DNA of 64,000 nt from Atherinomorus stipes (lineage: Eukaryota; Chordata; Actinopteri; Atheriniformes; Atherinidae), in contig JALJCO010010476.1 in the NCBI GenBank assembly GCA_023101725.1, forward strand, positions 2,421,001 to 2,485,000, given 5' to 3'. The translations under genes were made by a program, and so were the position numbers. Shown one piece after another: positions 11,676-25,118 of the stretch (position 1 is its first letter; every line of letters starts with the position of its first letter). Under the pieces are notes generated by a model. It was not told where the DNA came from. It did not search any database and worked only from the letters and a program-made list of their open reading frames with translations.

Positions 11676-13066
11676 ACTGAAATGGATGCCTGCAATACGT
11701 TTAAAAAAAGCTGGGATAGGAGAAACAAAGACTAGGAAAGTTGATAAATGCTCAAAGAACACCTTTTTGGAACATTCCAGGTTAACTGGAAACAGGCGAG
11801 TGTTATGATTGGGTATAAAAGAAACATCCCCAAAAGGCTCAGCCATTCACAAGCAAAAATGGGGCAAGGATCACCACTTTGTGAACAACTGCATAAAAAA
11901 ATAGTCCAACAGTTTAAGAACAATGTTTTTCAACCTTCAATTGTATGGAATTTGGAACTCCATTATCTACAGTCCATAATTTAATCAAAAGATGTAGAGT
12001 ATCAAAAGAGCTTTCTACACAGAAAAAGCAAGTCCAAAAACCAACATTGGATGCCCATAACCTTCGATTCCTCAGGTGGAAATGCATTCAAGGATCTTAA
12101 CTGTGTGTGTGGGCTCAGAAACACTTGTGAAAACCATTGTCAGTTAACACAGTTCGTCACTACATCTGCAGGTGCAAGTTAAAACTCTCTCATGCAAAGC
12201 AAAAGTCATACATCAACAACAACCAGAAATGCTTGGTTGTTGTTTTCTGGGGCCCAAGCTCATTTGAAATGAACAGATGCAAAGTGGAAAAGTGTGCTGT
12301 GGTCTGATGAGTTCAGATTTCAAATTATTTTTTGGAAATAATGGACGTTGTGTCCTCCGGGCAAAAGAGGAAAAAGACCATCCTGATTGTTAAAAATGCA
12401 AAGTTCTAAAGCATCTGTGATGATGTGGGGGTGTGTTAGTGCCTATAGCATAGGCAACTTACACATCTGTGATGGCACAATCAGTGATGAAAGGTACAGT
12501 ACATCCAGGTTTTGGAGCGACACATGCTGCCATCCAAGCAACGTCTTTTTCAGGGACGTCCCTGCTTATTTCAGCAAGACAATGCTGAGCCACATTCTGC
12601 ACGTGTTCCGACTAGACTAGCTCACCTGCAGTCCAGACCTTGGCAAATTGAAAATGTATGGTACATTATGAAGCACAAAATACGACAACGGCAACCCCAG
12701 ACTGTTGAACAACTGAAGTCGTACATCAAGCAAGAATGGGGAGTAATTCCACCAGCAAACCTTCAACTATTGGTGTCCCCAGTTCCCTAACGCTTATTGA
12801 GTGTTGTTAGGAGGAAAAAGGAGAAGTGATGTAACACAGTGGTAAACATACCCCTGTCCCAGCTTTATTGGAACATGTTGCAGGCATCCATTTCAAAATG
12901 AGCAAATATTTGCACAAAAATAATAAAGTTTATCAGTTTGAACATTAATTATCTTGTCTTTGTAGTGTAATCAATTGAATAAAGGTTGAAGAGGATCTGC
13001 AAATCATTGTATTTTGTTTTTATTTGCATTTTACACAATGTCCCAACTTCATTGGAATTAAGGATT
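11676..13066 (+). mobile_element. Decayed Tc1/mariner-family element
   Basis: The block aligns from memory with a common teleost Tc1-like element: a 5' leader ending GATTGGGTATAAAAG, a helix-turn-helix region, the DDE block around WSDE (about 12300-12320), then QQDNAEPHSA and IENVW (12560-12660), and a right terminus with TCCCAACTTCATTGGAAT. The transposase is broken by several frameshifts and stops, and the stretch between the second aspartate and the glutamate is shortened compared with the usual DD34E spacing. The right terminal repeat is present; the equivalent left repeat seems to be missing before about 11676. It is not functional. Confidence 0.85.
12387..12790 (+). pseudogene. Tc1-like transposase, 3' fragments in two frames
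   Basis: Two overlapping frames keep recognisable pieces of the DDE domain of a Tc1-like transposase. The first covers the WGCVSA region and the second runs from MLPSKQRLF through the aspartate of QQDN and the glutamate of IENVW to the C-terminus. A frameshift separates them and a deletion lies between the last two catalytic residues. It is a fossil within the element at 11676-13066. Confidence 0.85.
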
Positions 13067-16000
13067 TGCAAAATTGCATAAATACTACAGAAATGTAGTG
13101 GAATAAATTTCTAAATACAGGAGAAACCAATATCATATCTAGAATCTCATGTTTACATAAGGCACAATTTGAAGAAATCTGGTTATTTATTAAGCTAGTT
13201 AGAGTTCATTTTAAAGCCTATGTGCATGTAGGCCAATAAAGCATCATGGTTTACTCTATCTATGCAGAGTAAAAGAAAAAAAGGAGCCAGAGCACATGCA
13301 CATTTTTTACCTGAGCATCCGCAGCTCACATCAGACAGCTATTCACATCAGGTAGTGACAGGGTCATTCACACTTTGAGAGTCTCTGAGGTCACCCATGT
13401 GTCGCAGGTCCACCTGACAGCCCCGTGGGACGTTGTTACCTGTGAGCTGTTTATCTAGCCAGCCATCATGTGAGATATCTGGTCATGTGATTTAAGGTAG
13501 GAATGGTGTGAAACCACCTGGGGTGGAGAGTCAAGGCTGTGGTGCAAGTGTTTGGTGGGAGATGCCAAAGACCATCAACTCTGGGATGTAAGAGTAACAT
13601 TTGAGCTTTTCTTTTATGGCGGGTCAGAAGTTAACCTGCAGTCTAAGGACAGGGGAAAGGAGAGCAAACACAGTTTCTGAACAAGGAGAGCTTGGTTAGA
13701 AAGAGGAATGAAGGAAGCACAATAGCTTTGGTAGAGAGGGAAAACATTTCTTTTGTAAATTAAAAATAAAAATAAGCTCATTACTTATTTTAAGGCACTT
13801 TAACACACTTTTCTATCTGCTATAGACTGGCATTTTCTAGTTTATCTGAAACTGTACTTGCCTTATTTAAACACACCGTGAGATTAAATAATCTCCGGCA
13901 TTCTTAAGCTCATATTTAATCAATAGAAAACAATCAAATTTAACACAGCAAGAGACTTTGGGTTTTTAGTTAATTTTCCAAGTTAAAAAATTGTGATATT
14001 TCATTAACAAAAGATAGCTTAAATCAGAATAAAAGCTGAATCAATGAAGCTAGCCTTTTAGTCACATAAAGAAAGTTATCATATTGTTTCAATTATTTAT
14101 CTTCGTCAACTATAACTAAAAAGATGAATGATTTAACAGCCTTTTCTAGCCTTTCAAACACCATATGTTGCTATTTTGTTATATGATAGCCAATTATTAA
14201 GTAAAAAAAAAAGAAGCTGTCTGAATATGTCTCTTTGGGTTCTGCAATGCTGTTTTAGGCATTTTAGGTAAAATGATTGCAAGACGAATAACCATATAAA
14301 ATATTTTCTCACAGCGAGAGCACATCCACACATTCGGTGCAGTACATGGGCTGATTCATTCACTCTACAGGTCGTGAAACTAAAACACACACATACACAC
14401 TATTAAGACACAAAGGCTCAATTAAGGGAAAAAGAAACCAAGTGGGAAAAACATCATTGGAATCAGCAAAGAGGCAATTCTTCATTCAGTCCATTAGGAG
14501 AGAAATTTGGGACTCTGTGGATCCATAGCACTTCTAATTTCAGTAAATGGTTATCTGTTCCCCTCTGTGACTCAGTGTAAGACAATACCAATGCATTTCA
14601 AATCCTCTGTGGAGTGGCCCTATTCAACAAAGTAGCACACGGTATGACAGTCTGAAACATCCCTAAGAATTCAGCAGTGTTGTGTTTATTTGTTTATTTG
14701 GGGGTAAATTTTGTGGTGTGGATCGGCTTACTGTATTGTATCTCATGTTACCCATGTAATGCAGACGGAAAAAGTTCCCATGCATATAATACGTTTGCAA
14801 ATTTCTATAATTATATCACATCAGTGGCAGTCCTGGTAACAGCTGACCAATGTGGTGCATAAATGCATGAGAACTTTCAATAACAGGAAACAATAATATA
14901 ATCTTCCACGAATGCACAAATCACTCAATTATTGGTTATGGATTTCTTTGCGGTGAAGAAAAAGAAAAGAAAAAAAAAACAGAATTCACTGAATTCACTG
15001 AATTTTTGAGCTCTTTGTTTAGACTTTACTGCTCTGTTGTTTCACTGTTTTGTTGTCATCAGTGGCTTCAGCACCAAAAACCAGACTTGCAGAGTTATTG
15101 ATAATTTGGTGAGCAAAGCTAAACATTCAGACAGCAGACCTGCCAAATGGCTGTAATTATAACCTTGAAAGAATGCTAATGATGCTCCGTGTCTGCAGCA
15201 GATATGATAATAAGCCAACTGTTGGCTAAAATATTTCAAGTAATGACTTAATGAGATAAAAAATATGGCAGTATTGGATTCATAACTTGTTTTACTGCCC
15301 CTAAATGTCAAAAGCATTGACTAATAATACATTTTAGAAAGTAATTAGCATCAGAAATAAACAACATAGTTATCTATTGATTTGTTGAGCACACAAACGT
15401 GGAATCCTTGTGATAGTCCACTTGTCACATGCTGTGATTCCTTTTGATTTTACTTCTGAAATGAATTTTTCTGTTGTATCCTATTGATGGAATTTATAAA
15501 ATCATACTTTGTAACAATGAATTGCACAAAATAATTAACGGTTTGCTGTGCACAGTTTTAAAGTATATTGAAACCAACATCCCAAGATATTAACCTATTA
15601 AAAACTATGCAGCATTTGAGCATACATGAAAATAATTTTACACATCGTGTAAGTGCCACATGTCCATGAAACAGTAAAACCCTCAGACAGAGCTGGGCTA
15701 CCAAGAGAGCAAATTACCCAAACACATACTGAGTGGTGTTGTGTATGGAGGGCAGAGCAGTGAAGAATGCTCAGGCTTTTATAAAGGACAACCAAAGCAA
15801 CCTCTTCATAAATGCATGGCACAAAACAAGAGAGCCGCTCTAGCAGGTCAAGATTCAAACATCCCCCTGCATCTAAAAAGATGAAACACATTTCGTTTTA
15901 AGGACAATCATGTTCACATTTAGTCTGGTTTGACAGAGATGTCAAGAAAGCCATTTATTTTAAACTGAATACAGAAGCTGGCCTCAGCGTCACCTCCCCA

Positions 16001-19000
16001 GCACCTACGATGCAACCTTGACTCTTTCCCAGGCAGTTTCACAATTCTTATACTGGATCTTTTTACCAGTTTTGATCACAACAACTTACAGGTAACAATG
16101 ACTTGAATGACCCTCACAGTGGTCAATTGAGTCAGTGACACACATGACCTTAACAACCCTTTAATGTTCTTTTAACACACAAAAGCCAAAATGCCCCATA
16201 AACTTGCTAGAACTGCAGAAGCCTTCGGATGAAAGCTAAAACATCTTCAAGAACCAGGCTCTTTGGATTATGACCTGGATGACAGAATCTACACCAACAA
16301 CTGTCAAAAATCCCTCCCATTTTTTCCTTTTTTTATATGGAAGCAGGGCTCACATGAAATATGCAATATTTATGTGACAGCATGAATGGAAATAGAATAA
16401 TCCCCTGTCAAATCCAGAAATTGAAGGCAGATCTAAAAACAGGTCCCATTAAAAGTACATTTCAGAGGGAAAGGAACCCGAGAATCAGAAGATAAGCATG
16501 TGCAGATGTTCTTCAAGCTGAGATATCCTGTCATCAGAGACAGCAACGCTTTAAAATGAGTCCTTCAGGTTCATGGCCGATACAAGTGAATGGAAAGTGG
16601 AGATGACACAGCACAGAGAGGGAGAGATTACAGGCGCTCTACTGCACTTTACAGTACATTCAATATCCTACAAACTTAACTGGCTGATTTCATTATGAAC
16701 TGAGAAAAAGCTACAAGGTGAGAAGGTGTGTCAAGAGTAAACTTTCAGATTAAGATGGCCAGAAGCCAATCCCCCCCTGAGCCTCTGAATAAATGTACTT
16801 TTTGTGATAAGAAAGAGGAAGCTGCTGCCCTGCTTTAAGAACGTGAAGTGAGTGACAGCAAAGATAAAAATGGGTTCTTTGGTGGCTGGACGAGAAAAGC
16901 ACTGTAAACTCAGAGGCAGCCTGCCAGTGTTTCTTGATAGTAGCTAAGTTAAAAAAAAAAATAAAGTGGTATTCGCAGCCTCAGCCGTCTAAAAGAAGCT
17001 TATCCAGGTTGGAGAGGCTGCAGGATCATATTCGTTTGGTGCCTGGCTCAGTCATATTCTCAGCTGCAGATCTGCACTTGACAGAGTAGAGTTGAGGGGC
17101 TAGGCCTGAGAGCAGAGACCGATTTATTTCAACTCTCCCAAATCATCTCGGCACAGTCTCAATCTTTATTTTCAAATAAATAAATCAGAGCTATTGTATG
17201 ATTAAACAACCCCAAGGCAACAAGCAAATGACACTCAAAATTGTCTGCAATGTGAAAATGAAGGTTTATTCAAATGACTTCTCTGGATGAACTCTCAGTG
17301 CGAGTAACGTGGGAGTCAAAGAGTTCTTTGCAACCTCATATTTAGTGGCAAAATCACAAATAACCTCCTTATTCCTCGCTCGCGCTCTGCCTGGCTTTCC
17401 TTTTCACTCAGTCACTCACATGCTCATGCACACAAAAACAGACACAAACACACAAACAGACAAACTCACTCACCAGCACAGTGCTGTCAGCAGAGTCCCC
17501 TGACAGTCTATCACGGCTGTGGAAACAGCTCAAGTGTTATGTATGAGAAAAATGCCAGTAAAAACAAGCATGAGAATCTGGACAGAGCGGCATCACACAA
17601 GGCTCACCCTTTTATCCCATCACTGCTGGCTTTGTGGCACTTGGCTGTAGCTGAGACCTCATCCTACAAAATGCCAGTCCTGTGACACTGGATTACAAGG
17701 TATGATGATTAATTTGAGACAACTGTCCAGGATTTTTATTCATCTATTTGTTTGTTTGTTTTTAAATCAGGGAGCATCATTTGCCTTCTTTTAGGATTTT
17801 TGTGACATTATGGAAAGCTGTAGCGGCGTAGCATATTGGGAAGAGTGGAGTGTCTGGATGCTGGGTGGCGTGTTTGAGCTTACTGAGGAGAAAACAGAAA
17901 AGTTTACAATTCAATAATACAGCTCTCGACTTGGGCTAGTCAACTGATTTTTGGTCCTTTTTGGCAAAAGCACAGAAGTAACTTTATAAAAGGCTGCAAA
18001 AAGAAAAACTAAATGAAAAAAATCTTATTTGATGTAGAAATTGCTATTGTGGCCACAAGTCCTGAGTATCTGTTTCTATGGTGACCACCACTGAGTGGCA
18101 GAAAAATTTAGCAGGAGCATTTAGTGACCTGTTTTTCACAGTTTGACTTCTCCAAGATGCAAATAAATCCCCTCCCCCATTAAATACTGTTTTACTGTGT
18201 GATCTATTTGTGAAGGTGGCTTCCAGTTGTTTGCAGCTCTGAGATTTCATTCCACCCATACAGCCCAAGCTGAGCAGTGAGAACAAGAAGAAGAATGATG
18301 GAGGGGAAAGGCAGGGGAAGTGTACTGCCGTGGGGGAGGGGAAAGCCTGGATGCTGAGGCAAATGCTTGAGTGTGGAGGCTGTTGGAAAAGGAAAGAAGG
18401 AAAGGGAATAGGAGCAGGACTGCCAACCATCTCAACGCAAGGTGGGGTGTCGGGCAGGCTAGAGGAGCATATGGCTGCGGGCCATTAGCACAGCAAGGAG
18501 AGCACATATTACCATGTGAAGGCAGTGCAGAATGCTGCCATAAAGGGAAACAGTTGGGTAAAATGTCAATCAATGGATTTCCTTCAGGCAAAACAATTTT
18601 TGTTGGTCGTATGGGAAAATACAGAATATAAAAACTGAGAGTAAGATTTTTTTTTTATTATTGTTGGTTAAAAAACGTATCAATATTCCTTCTGTAGAAC
18701 AAAGTGAATGAGAGAAAACTGTAATCTCATATTGATCGTAGTTATATCCTCTTACAGTAATGGGAAGTTGCAGCTAGAAATGGTTTTACAGAAGAGTAAG
18801 GAAGCATCCCTATTGTTTTTTTCAGGTTTGTCACTTGAGCTCGACAGCGGATTATTCCTGTAAACTCAGGCATGTCTGTGTGACAAAAATAGCGAGCGAC
18901 ATCCCAAAGGAGCAGATCGTAACAAGACAAGTCTTAAGAACAACATGTTCATGTGGCTCTGCGTTTAGGCCCAACGATTGATTCACCTGCACTTCAGGGA

Positions 19001-20651
19001 CCGTAACAGCTCCACCAATCAATGTTGTCTGTGACCAACTCTGCAAGTGCAGCACAACCCTCCTCAGGGTGATAACCTCTTGAACAAGCAAAGCACAATA
19101 CTATCTCAGCTTTGGCCATGTAACACTCTCACTGAGTGCCTATCCTCTATTATGACTGGAGTCGTGTAAGTGGTAAGGTCTCAAGTTTGTGTTATAAATC
19201 ACTTCCCTCAGATTGCGTGAAAGGTAGCTCAGTGCTAGCTGCTCATTTCAAATTCTTAGCAGTGTGACGAGAAAATCGAGGCATCACTGCTTCCGTCACT
19301 CAAGTTCACCTCAGGTCTGCCACCATGCCTCTTCTCCCAGTGATTTATTGCCGTCCAACAGGGACTTGACAAATCCCTAAAGACACAATTACCGTGCTCC
19401 CCCTTGGGAAGCCAGCACAGTTCATCTAAAAAGGATAATGAATCCAGGATGTCATAGTCAGTTTGCTGCAGTGCCCATTATGTGGAGCTCATCCCCAACA
19501 TAATTATTGTATGTACAGTAGGTAACTACCCTTGTTTGTTTATCTAAAATTAGTCACGCTAATTTCAGTGCTACTTGATACAACGTGAGCAAAAGCAGAC
19601 TGTGCCGAGAGTAATTGGTAGCTTTACAGTAGTGGCAAGTTTGCAGTAAATCAGCCCTACCATTAATCTTTATGAAGCTTAAAAAGTCATGTTTAAACAG
19701 TGCGAGGTGCAGACGTGTCTCCATGGTTATTATGTGGCAGGGATTTTCCTTGTTCCTGTAATGGACAGAATTATATTGCATCTATAATCCGTTATAGGCG
19801 ATCCAATGCAAGACCACCACCTATATTCAAACATTAGTTGGAGCAATTATAACCTGAAGATTAAACAGGTCTGTAGAGTTCATATAGTTAATACTCGCTG
19901 CATGACTGACTGATTGCTCTCAAATTTGATAGAGTATCACAATGCTGCTCTGTTGGAGAGAAAAATAAAGTCATCACCAGGAAATCCCACTTTTTCAAAT
20001 TCCAGAGTGTGAAAGTGGCTTTGTTTTTGAGTGTGTGCTCTTTGTTCACACCAGAATTGGCCACAAGAGTGCGCACTCCACAGTAGCCTACGCGATTTTG
20101 CTTCTCCTCCGGTTCAGCTGCAGCAGTGTTTTCAATGCTCCAACCGCAGACTAAACTACCAGGGACCAGTGGACTACATTTGGATTATATTTATTCAATG
20201 ACGACGTGCAGTCGAGAACTGTTCCTGCTTATTATCTTCTGTGTAAGAGACCAGGAAACTGTGGTAGACGAACGTTGACAAGCTAACATAGTTAAACAAG
20301 CTAGACTGTTGTTGTTGAAGTAACTTCACATCGGACATCTGCGTGTTACGTTCATTAGAGTCCGGCCCTTTTACTCCGCATATTCTCTCAATCAACTGTA
20401 CTGTTACATTTTTATCACGTTTTTCTTTGTTGGGACATCAATTTCCTTCATTCAGTCCATCCTGAGTAAAGGTTGTTTTGGTTTGTGGTGCTTGCCTCGT
20501 GAACACACTTACAGACAAGTCTAATTCTCGTGCTGAGCATGGCGAGAAACAAAAGTGGGGGATGACCAGAGGTAAAAATGAGCTTATTAAATTTTCCTCC
20601 AACCCAACTATGATTGAAAATTCACTTGAAGATAATCTAAGAAGGATTACC
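13067..20651 (-). other. kcnj3: kcnj3 intron 2, long stretch without gene
   Basis: About 7.6 kb of intronic sequence in which I recognise no exon, RNA gene or complete transposon. The ORFs in it are short, not protein-like, and not flanked by convincing splice sites. Conserved non-coding elements could be present but cannot be judged from one sequence. Confidence 0.4.
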
Positions 20652-21177
20652 CTAGGGACACACTGCATGCAGAAATGCACCAAAGCGCAGCAGTTTCATT
20701 TCAGCGGCCATGTTAACAGACAATGTCCACCACATCAGGCGCTGCGTGGTGCGCCATGGGCCAAAACCGGCGCGCAGCGCGGAACGATTGTTTCAGCTTC
20801 TGTTCTATTTTTATGCGCGAGCCACGGCCAAATTTGTCAAGCCAGGCAGGAAAATAAGCGGAACACAAGACAAATCTTTCGAAATGAACTATTTTCAAAG
20901 TAAAAACACCCAGATAAGCTTTAAAACCCAATCTCTTTTTAATAGATCTAATAATATGTCAATCATGTCTTCATCTAGAGTGGAATGATTCGCACACAGA
21001 AATGCTTGTAAATAGTATGAAAGCAGAACAGGAGATGTACCCATTGTGGAATTATCAGCTGTAGAAGTACAGCAGAGAAGCAGGACTGCCTGCTGACTGT
21101 GCACGTTCGATGTGGACAGAAAGAGGAGCGGTGTCGACGAGAAAATCGGTGCGCTTCCGCATGCATTGTGTCCCTAG
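20652..21177. mobile_element. TIR element, about 526 bases, superfamily unclear
   Basis: The ends are inverted copies: CTAGGGACACACTGCATGC from 20652, and CTAGGGACACAATGCATGC read inward from 21177, one mismatch in 19. The interior is GC-richer than the intron (several GCGC strings) and has no transposase. I could not find a clean target duplication. Confidence 0.65.
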
Positions 21178-23044
21178 CGTTATGTATGGAAAATACCAGG
21201 TTAGGGCACCTTTAAAGACATAAAATTTAGTTTTTTTCCTCTTCCTCAATATACATTGCATGTGATTTGAACAATATAAGGAAGTAGCTGTTAATTATTG
21301 TACATTGTGATGAATTATTAAGAAATGCGTTGTCGGCAGCATGAAATATATTTTTAAATAGGAGCCATAAGGTATCCAACATGTGGTGTTTCGCCTCAGC
21401 AGCACAGGTGGAACTCAGTGGGGACAGACGCTTCCCTCCTGAGCTCTCACCCTGAGCACATTAGATTTAATTGGAAACTCCTGTTCTCACCTCAGCTGCA
21501 GCTTTTAACTTCCCCACTGAACCCACTTTAACCCTCTGACCCGTGGGGCGGAGGAGGGGGGCACGACACTGAGGCAGAGGACAAGCTATCTCTGTAATGA
21601 CTCTGAATGAATTATGGTCACTTTCTCCAGTCTTTCACAGCTGCCTCATCTCTGGGGTTCACTTTCGCCAGTGTTTACAGAAGCTCGGACGCAACCTCAG
21701 ACTTCTGGGGCTACTGCCCCTTTCTCGTATGAATGAAACTATCAGGCCTCTGGCGCAACAGAAAACTCTCAATTTTCATTTCAATTACTGCAGCCGATGA
21801 TAAAACACAGATCGAGCCATGACATTGGCTGCTCTGCTAATCAGTGGCAATAAATGTTTCCAATTAATTATGCAGGCTGGCTTTACTCCTAGACACAGTC
21901 TACATCAAATCAATTATTACTCTTAATTTCATTTTCCAAGTGTGTGCTGCATGTGTATTTGTTGCTCAACAACTTAATTGAAACTACAGTATGATGAAAG
22001 CATTGTATAACAAAATTATCTGTCCCGCTGCACAGATCAAGTTATTTCTTTTAAAATAACCTAAACAAAGTAGCAAAGGTTTTTAATTCTATTTCATCAT
22101 AATTTCATTTATTTTATCATAAATCATGAGGATTTTAACACAAAGCTCAACCTTAAATACTGAGCAACATGTAGGCAGTCATTCAAAGCTGTACCCTCCA
22201 AATTTAGACAGCAATTATGCACCAAAACACATGAATAAACATTCAAGCTGATCCTGTCTACATGCATCCACCCCTGCCACCTACAATAATTTTGAGATCA
22301 GTAGGTATTCTAGTTGGGTTTTTTTCTGTCTGTAACGGTAATTTATAAGAACACTTTGCACCAATATGAAGAACTCTATTGAAACAACTCAATCAATTTA
22401 CGATATAAATGAGGGAAAGAGATTTTTGAAAATGTTATACAGATAATTTGCCACTTAACCAAATTAAGAGATGGAATTTGATGCAAGATTTTATGTGCCA
22501 ACACACATTCAGGATAAATCATTTCTGAAGATGGGAATTATTAGTTAGCTCTTTAAGCGGAACTGCGCTGTGTCAGCAGAAGAGTGACTAAGTCAGGCTG
22601 AAAATTCACCAAGCAAATAAATACATGAATACTAATATCACTGAGTTTACCTCTGAGAAAACTTTATGCCCATAAATCCTCCAAAATATGCTTGACAACT
22701 GCATGTGCTTCAAACCTTTCTAAATATGACTTGTTTGCAGTCATTTCATGAATTTCACAGCAAGTGTAATGATCACACTCCACACATTTGCATGAAAGCC
22801 ACATCCCTTGGAAAAGATAAAGGGTTTGTGCTGATGATACACTTTATGCTCATGAATCATTGCTTTTCATAGCTGATAAGTGAATTCAAAAACACTTCAG
22901 AGCTTGCAGAGATTTTAAGGCTGTGTTCTGCCACCATGTTACATTTAAACACCACACAAAAAATTTCAGGGACCGACTAGTGTGCAGTCAGACCTCTTCT
23001 TGTTCGGTGATGAAAATGAGCTCTTCGGAAATGAACGCCATGGT
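21178..23044 (-). other. kcnj3: kcnj3 intron 2, no gene seen
   Basis: AT-rich intronic sequence without recognisable exon or transposon. Confidence 0.45.
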
Positions 23045-23346
23045 TTAGTCAGTCTCTCTGTTGGTCCTAGTTTGAATCTCAGCTGGGGACTTTCTGTGTA
23101 GAGTTTGAACCTGTGTGGACTTTCTCTGGGTAATTCCTTTTTCTCCTACAGTACCAAAGCATGCATTATGAATCATTTGGGTGTTATAAGATGACCTTTG
23201 GCGATTCATGGTCTTTTTTTTCCCCTCTGTGCTGGCCCGATGATGGACTGGGTGTACCCTGTTCTCGTCCTGTGATAAGTGAGATAAACTGCAGCCACCC
23301 ACAACCTGAACAGCACAAAGCATGTACACAAAATGGATGGATGGGT
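23045..23346 (+). mobile_element. tRNA-type SINE, teleost family with TGGATGG tail
   Basis: The order of strings is characteristic of a very common teleost SINE-like repeat: a B-box-like AGTTTGAATC (about 23069-23079), CTTTCTGTGTAGAGTTTG, TCCTACAGTACCAAAGCATGC, GATGGACTGGGTGTACCCTG, and the tail TGGATGGATGG at about 23335-23345. It is diverged and its 5' end is truncated before or at about 23045. Confidence 0.75.
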
Positions 23347-24600
23347 TGTTATCTCTGTTATTACCCACATGCACATTGGATCTTCAGACTACAGGAGGTA
23401 CTGGGTCACATTAACACAGCAGCATCATTGTAAAATGGATTTAGTTGCTGATTAGCTGTAGAAATCTAAACGTCTGTTACTGGCAGCTACAGTTTATTTT
23501 AGGCTCTCAAGGATCCGCTTCACTGATGAACAGATTGCCTCTGGCTTGATATTTAAGCCTTCATAGTGTTAAACAGCATTGCTGGCGTTAATGGAACTCT
23601 TATCTAAAATTCCAATGTATTTTAAGACAGAACATAGTAACTCTGAATCAACTGGTGAGTCAAAGTGGGGTCACCATCTGCTTTGCTGCTTAATCGTAAA
23701 AATGACCTGTAACACTATATGTAATTACATCACAGTTTTGCATTTAGACTATTTTTCACGCATGCAAGATAAACTGTTTCTCTTGTATTTTTAGAATGAT
23801 CACCTGTTTGCAAAGCTGCACAACAGCTGACAATTTATAGCAGGACAAGCAATACATTTAGTCAGGCTGGTGAAAGGGATCCGGTACTGTATATGCTAGA
23901 GCTATTTTATGATCTACTGAGACAACAGCCTCATTGCAGGGTGTGAAATACTACTGTTTTTTCTCTCTGAGATATGCACAACGTATCATTTGTGCCCTGA
24001 TACACCAACTACAGCAATATCAGATGCTGACAGCAAAGCTACAAATTGCATCCTGCAGTGTTTACTTACAGTATGAATCACTGAAACATAAGACCTGAGC
24101 TTTTTTTTTTTTTTTTTTAGATTAGTTGATATTACAATAGCCTATTTACCAAGCAGCAAAGCTGTACAGTAATCAGTTAGCATCAGTCTATTGTCTGGCT
24201 GGACTGGGTTAAACACCAAACAATACCATGCCCAATAACAGTTATACTAATGTAAAATTGATGTGGATCTCTAATGTTTCATTGTCTTAAAGAAGATCAT
24301 TTTAGTCTTTACAATATTATTATCTAACCAGTTTAAAAAATGCATAAATGCAATTTTCAGAATGAAATCATATTTATCAGTATAAATCAGAACTTCAACA
24401 TGACTCTAGATGATGTGCAAAGAAATTGTTAGAAATTAACTGTAATGTCCTGTAAGTGGTTACTGTAGGGTTGTAATCTCTAAAAATGCTTTTACTGCAG
24501 TTTGAAAAACATTGGGTACTGCTAGTTTCCATTTTAAAAGATAAAAATGAAAAGTATGAATCTTATGCTGCCAAGCACTTTGGAATTTTCCCACCATTAA
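23347..24600 (-). other. kcnj3: kcnj3 intron 2, no gene seen
   Basis: Intronic sequence with a poly-T tract at about 24101-24118. No exon or transposon recognised. Confidence 0.45.
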
Positions 24601-25114
24601 AGACACACAACGTAACTTTTAGACCATAAAAATCTGCATTTCTGACTCGTTTTGATGGCACACCAACATTCATTATGCGCATTTTCGAATCGTCACTGCC
24701 CAGAGGCATCCCGAGGCTCAGAAACTGTACTACTGTATGTAGCTTTTGTATCCGGGACGGAGCCGGGACAGGGCCGTGACGGGGCCGGGACGGGGCCGGG
24801 ACGGGGCCGGGATGTTGCAGCCGACTATTGGTTGCACACCGCGTCACTTACTAGCAAACAGATATGAACCAAACATGAACACAGCAGGTGTTTTGAATCC
24901 GCATTATGTCGGATTCGGCAAAGAAACTCAAGGAAACATTTCCAGAGGAAGAGAGGAAAAGAAAATGAAGAAGGGACAGAACAAGAGTCAAGATAAGACT
25001 GTCTTTTACTGGCTGGGGTGAATCAGTACAGGTACGATGCAAGATGGACGCTAGTTTAGCCGTCGATGGGGGGGGCGTCATTGAGAAAACTGCTAAAACC
25101 TCCGTTGTGTGCCT
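24601..25114. mobile_element. TTAA-flanked MITE, 514 bases, with internal minisatellite
   Basis: TTAA stands at 24597-24600 and again at 25115-25118. The ends between them are inverted: AGACACACAACG at the left and AGGCACACAACG read inward at the right. A TTAA duplication fits piggyBac- or Kolobok-type transposition. The interior has an 11-base minisatellite and no transposase. Confidence 0.75.
24752..24813. repeat. 11-base GC-rich minisatellite, about 5.5 units
   Basis: Units of CCGGGACGGGG repeat about five and a half times with small changes in the first three. The array lies inside the TTAA-flanked element and is far more GC-rich than its surroundings. Confidence 0.85.
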
Positions 25115-25118
25115 TTAA

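Noticed and set aside
20478..20903. Plus-strand 141-codon ORF
   Set aside because: It runs into the TIR element at 20652-21177 and has no protein-like composition or known relative.
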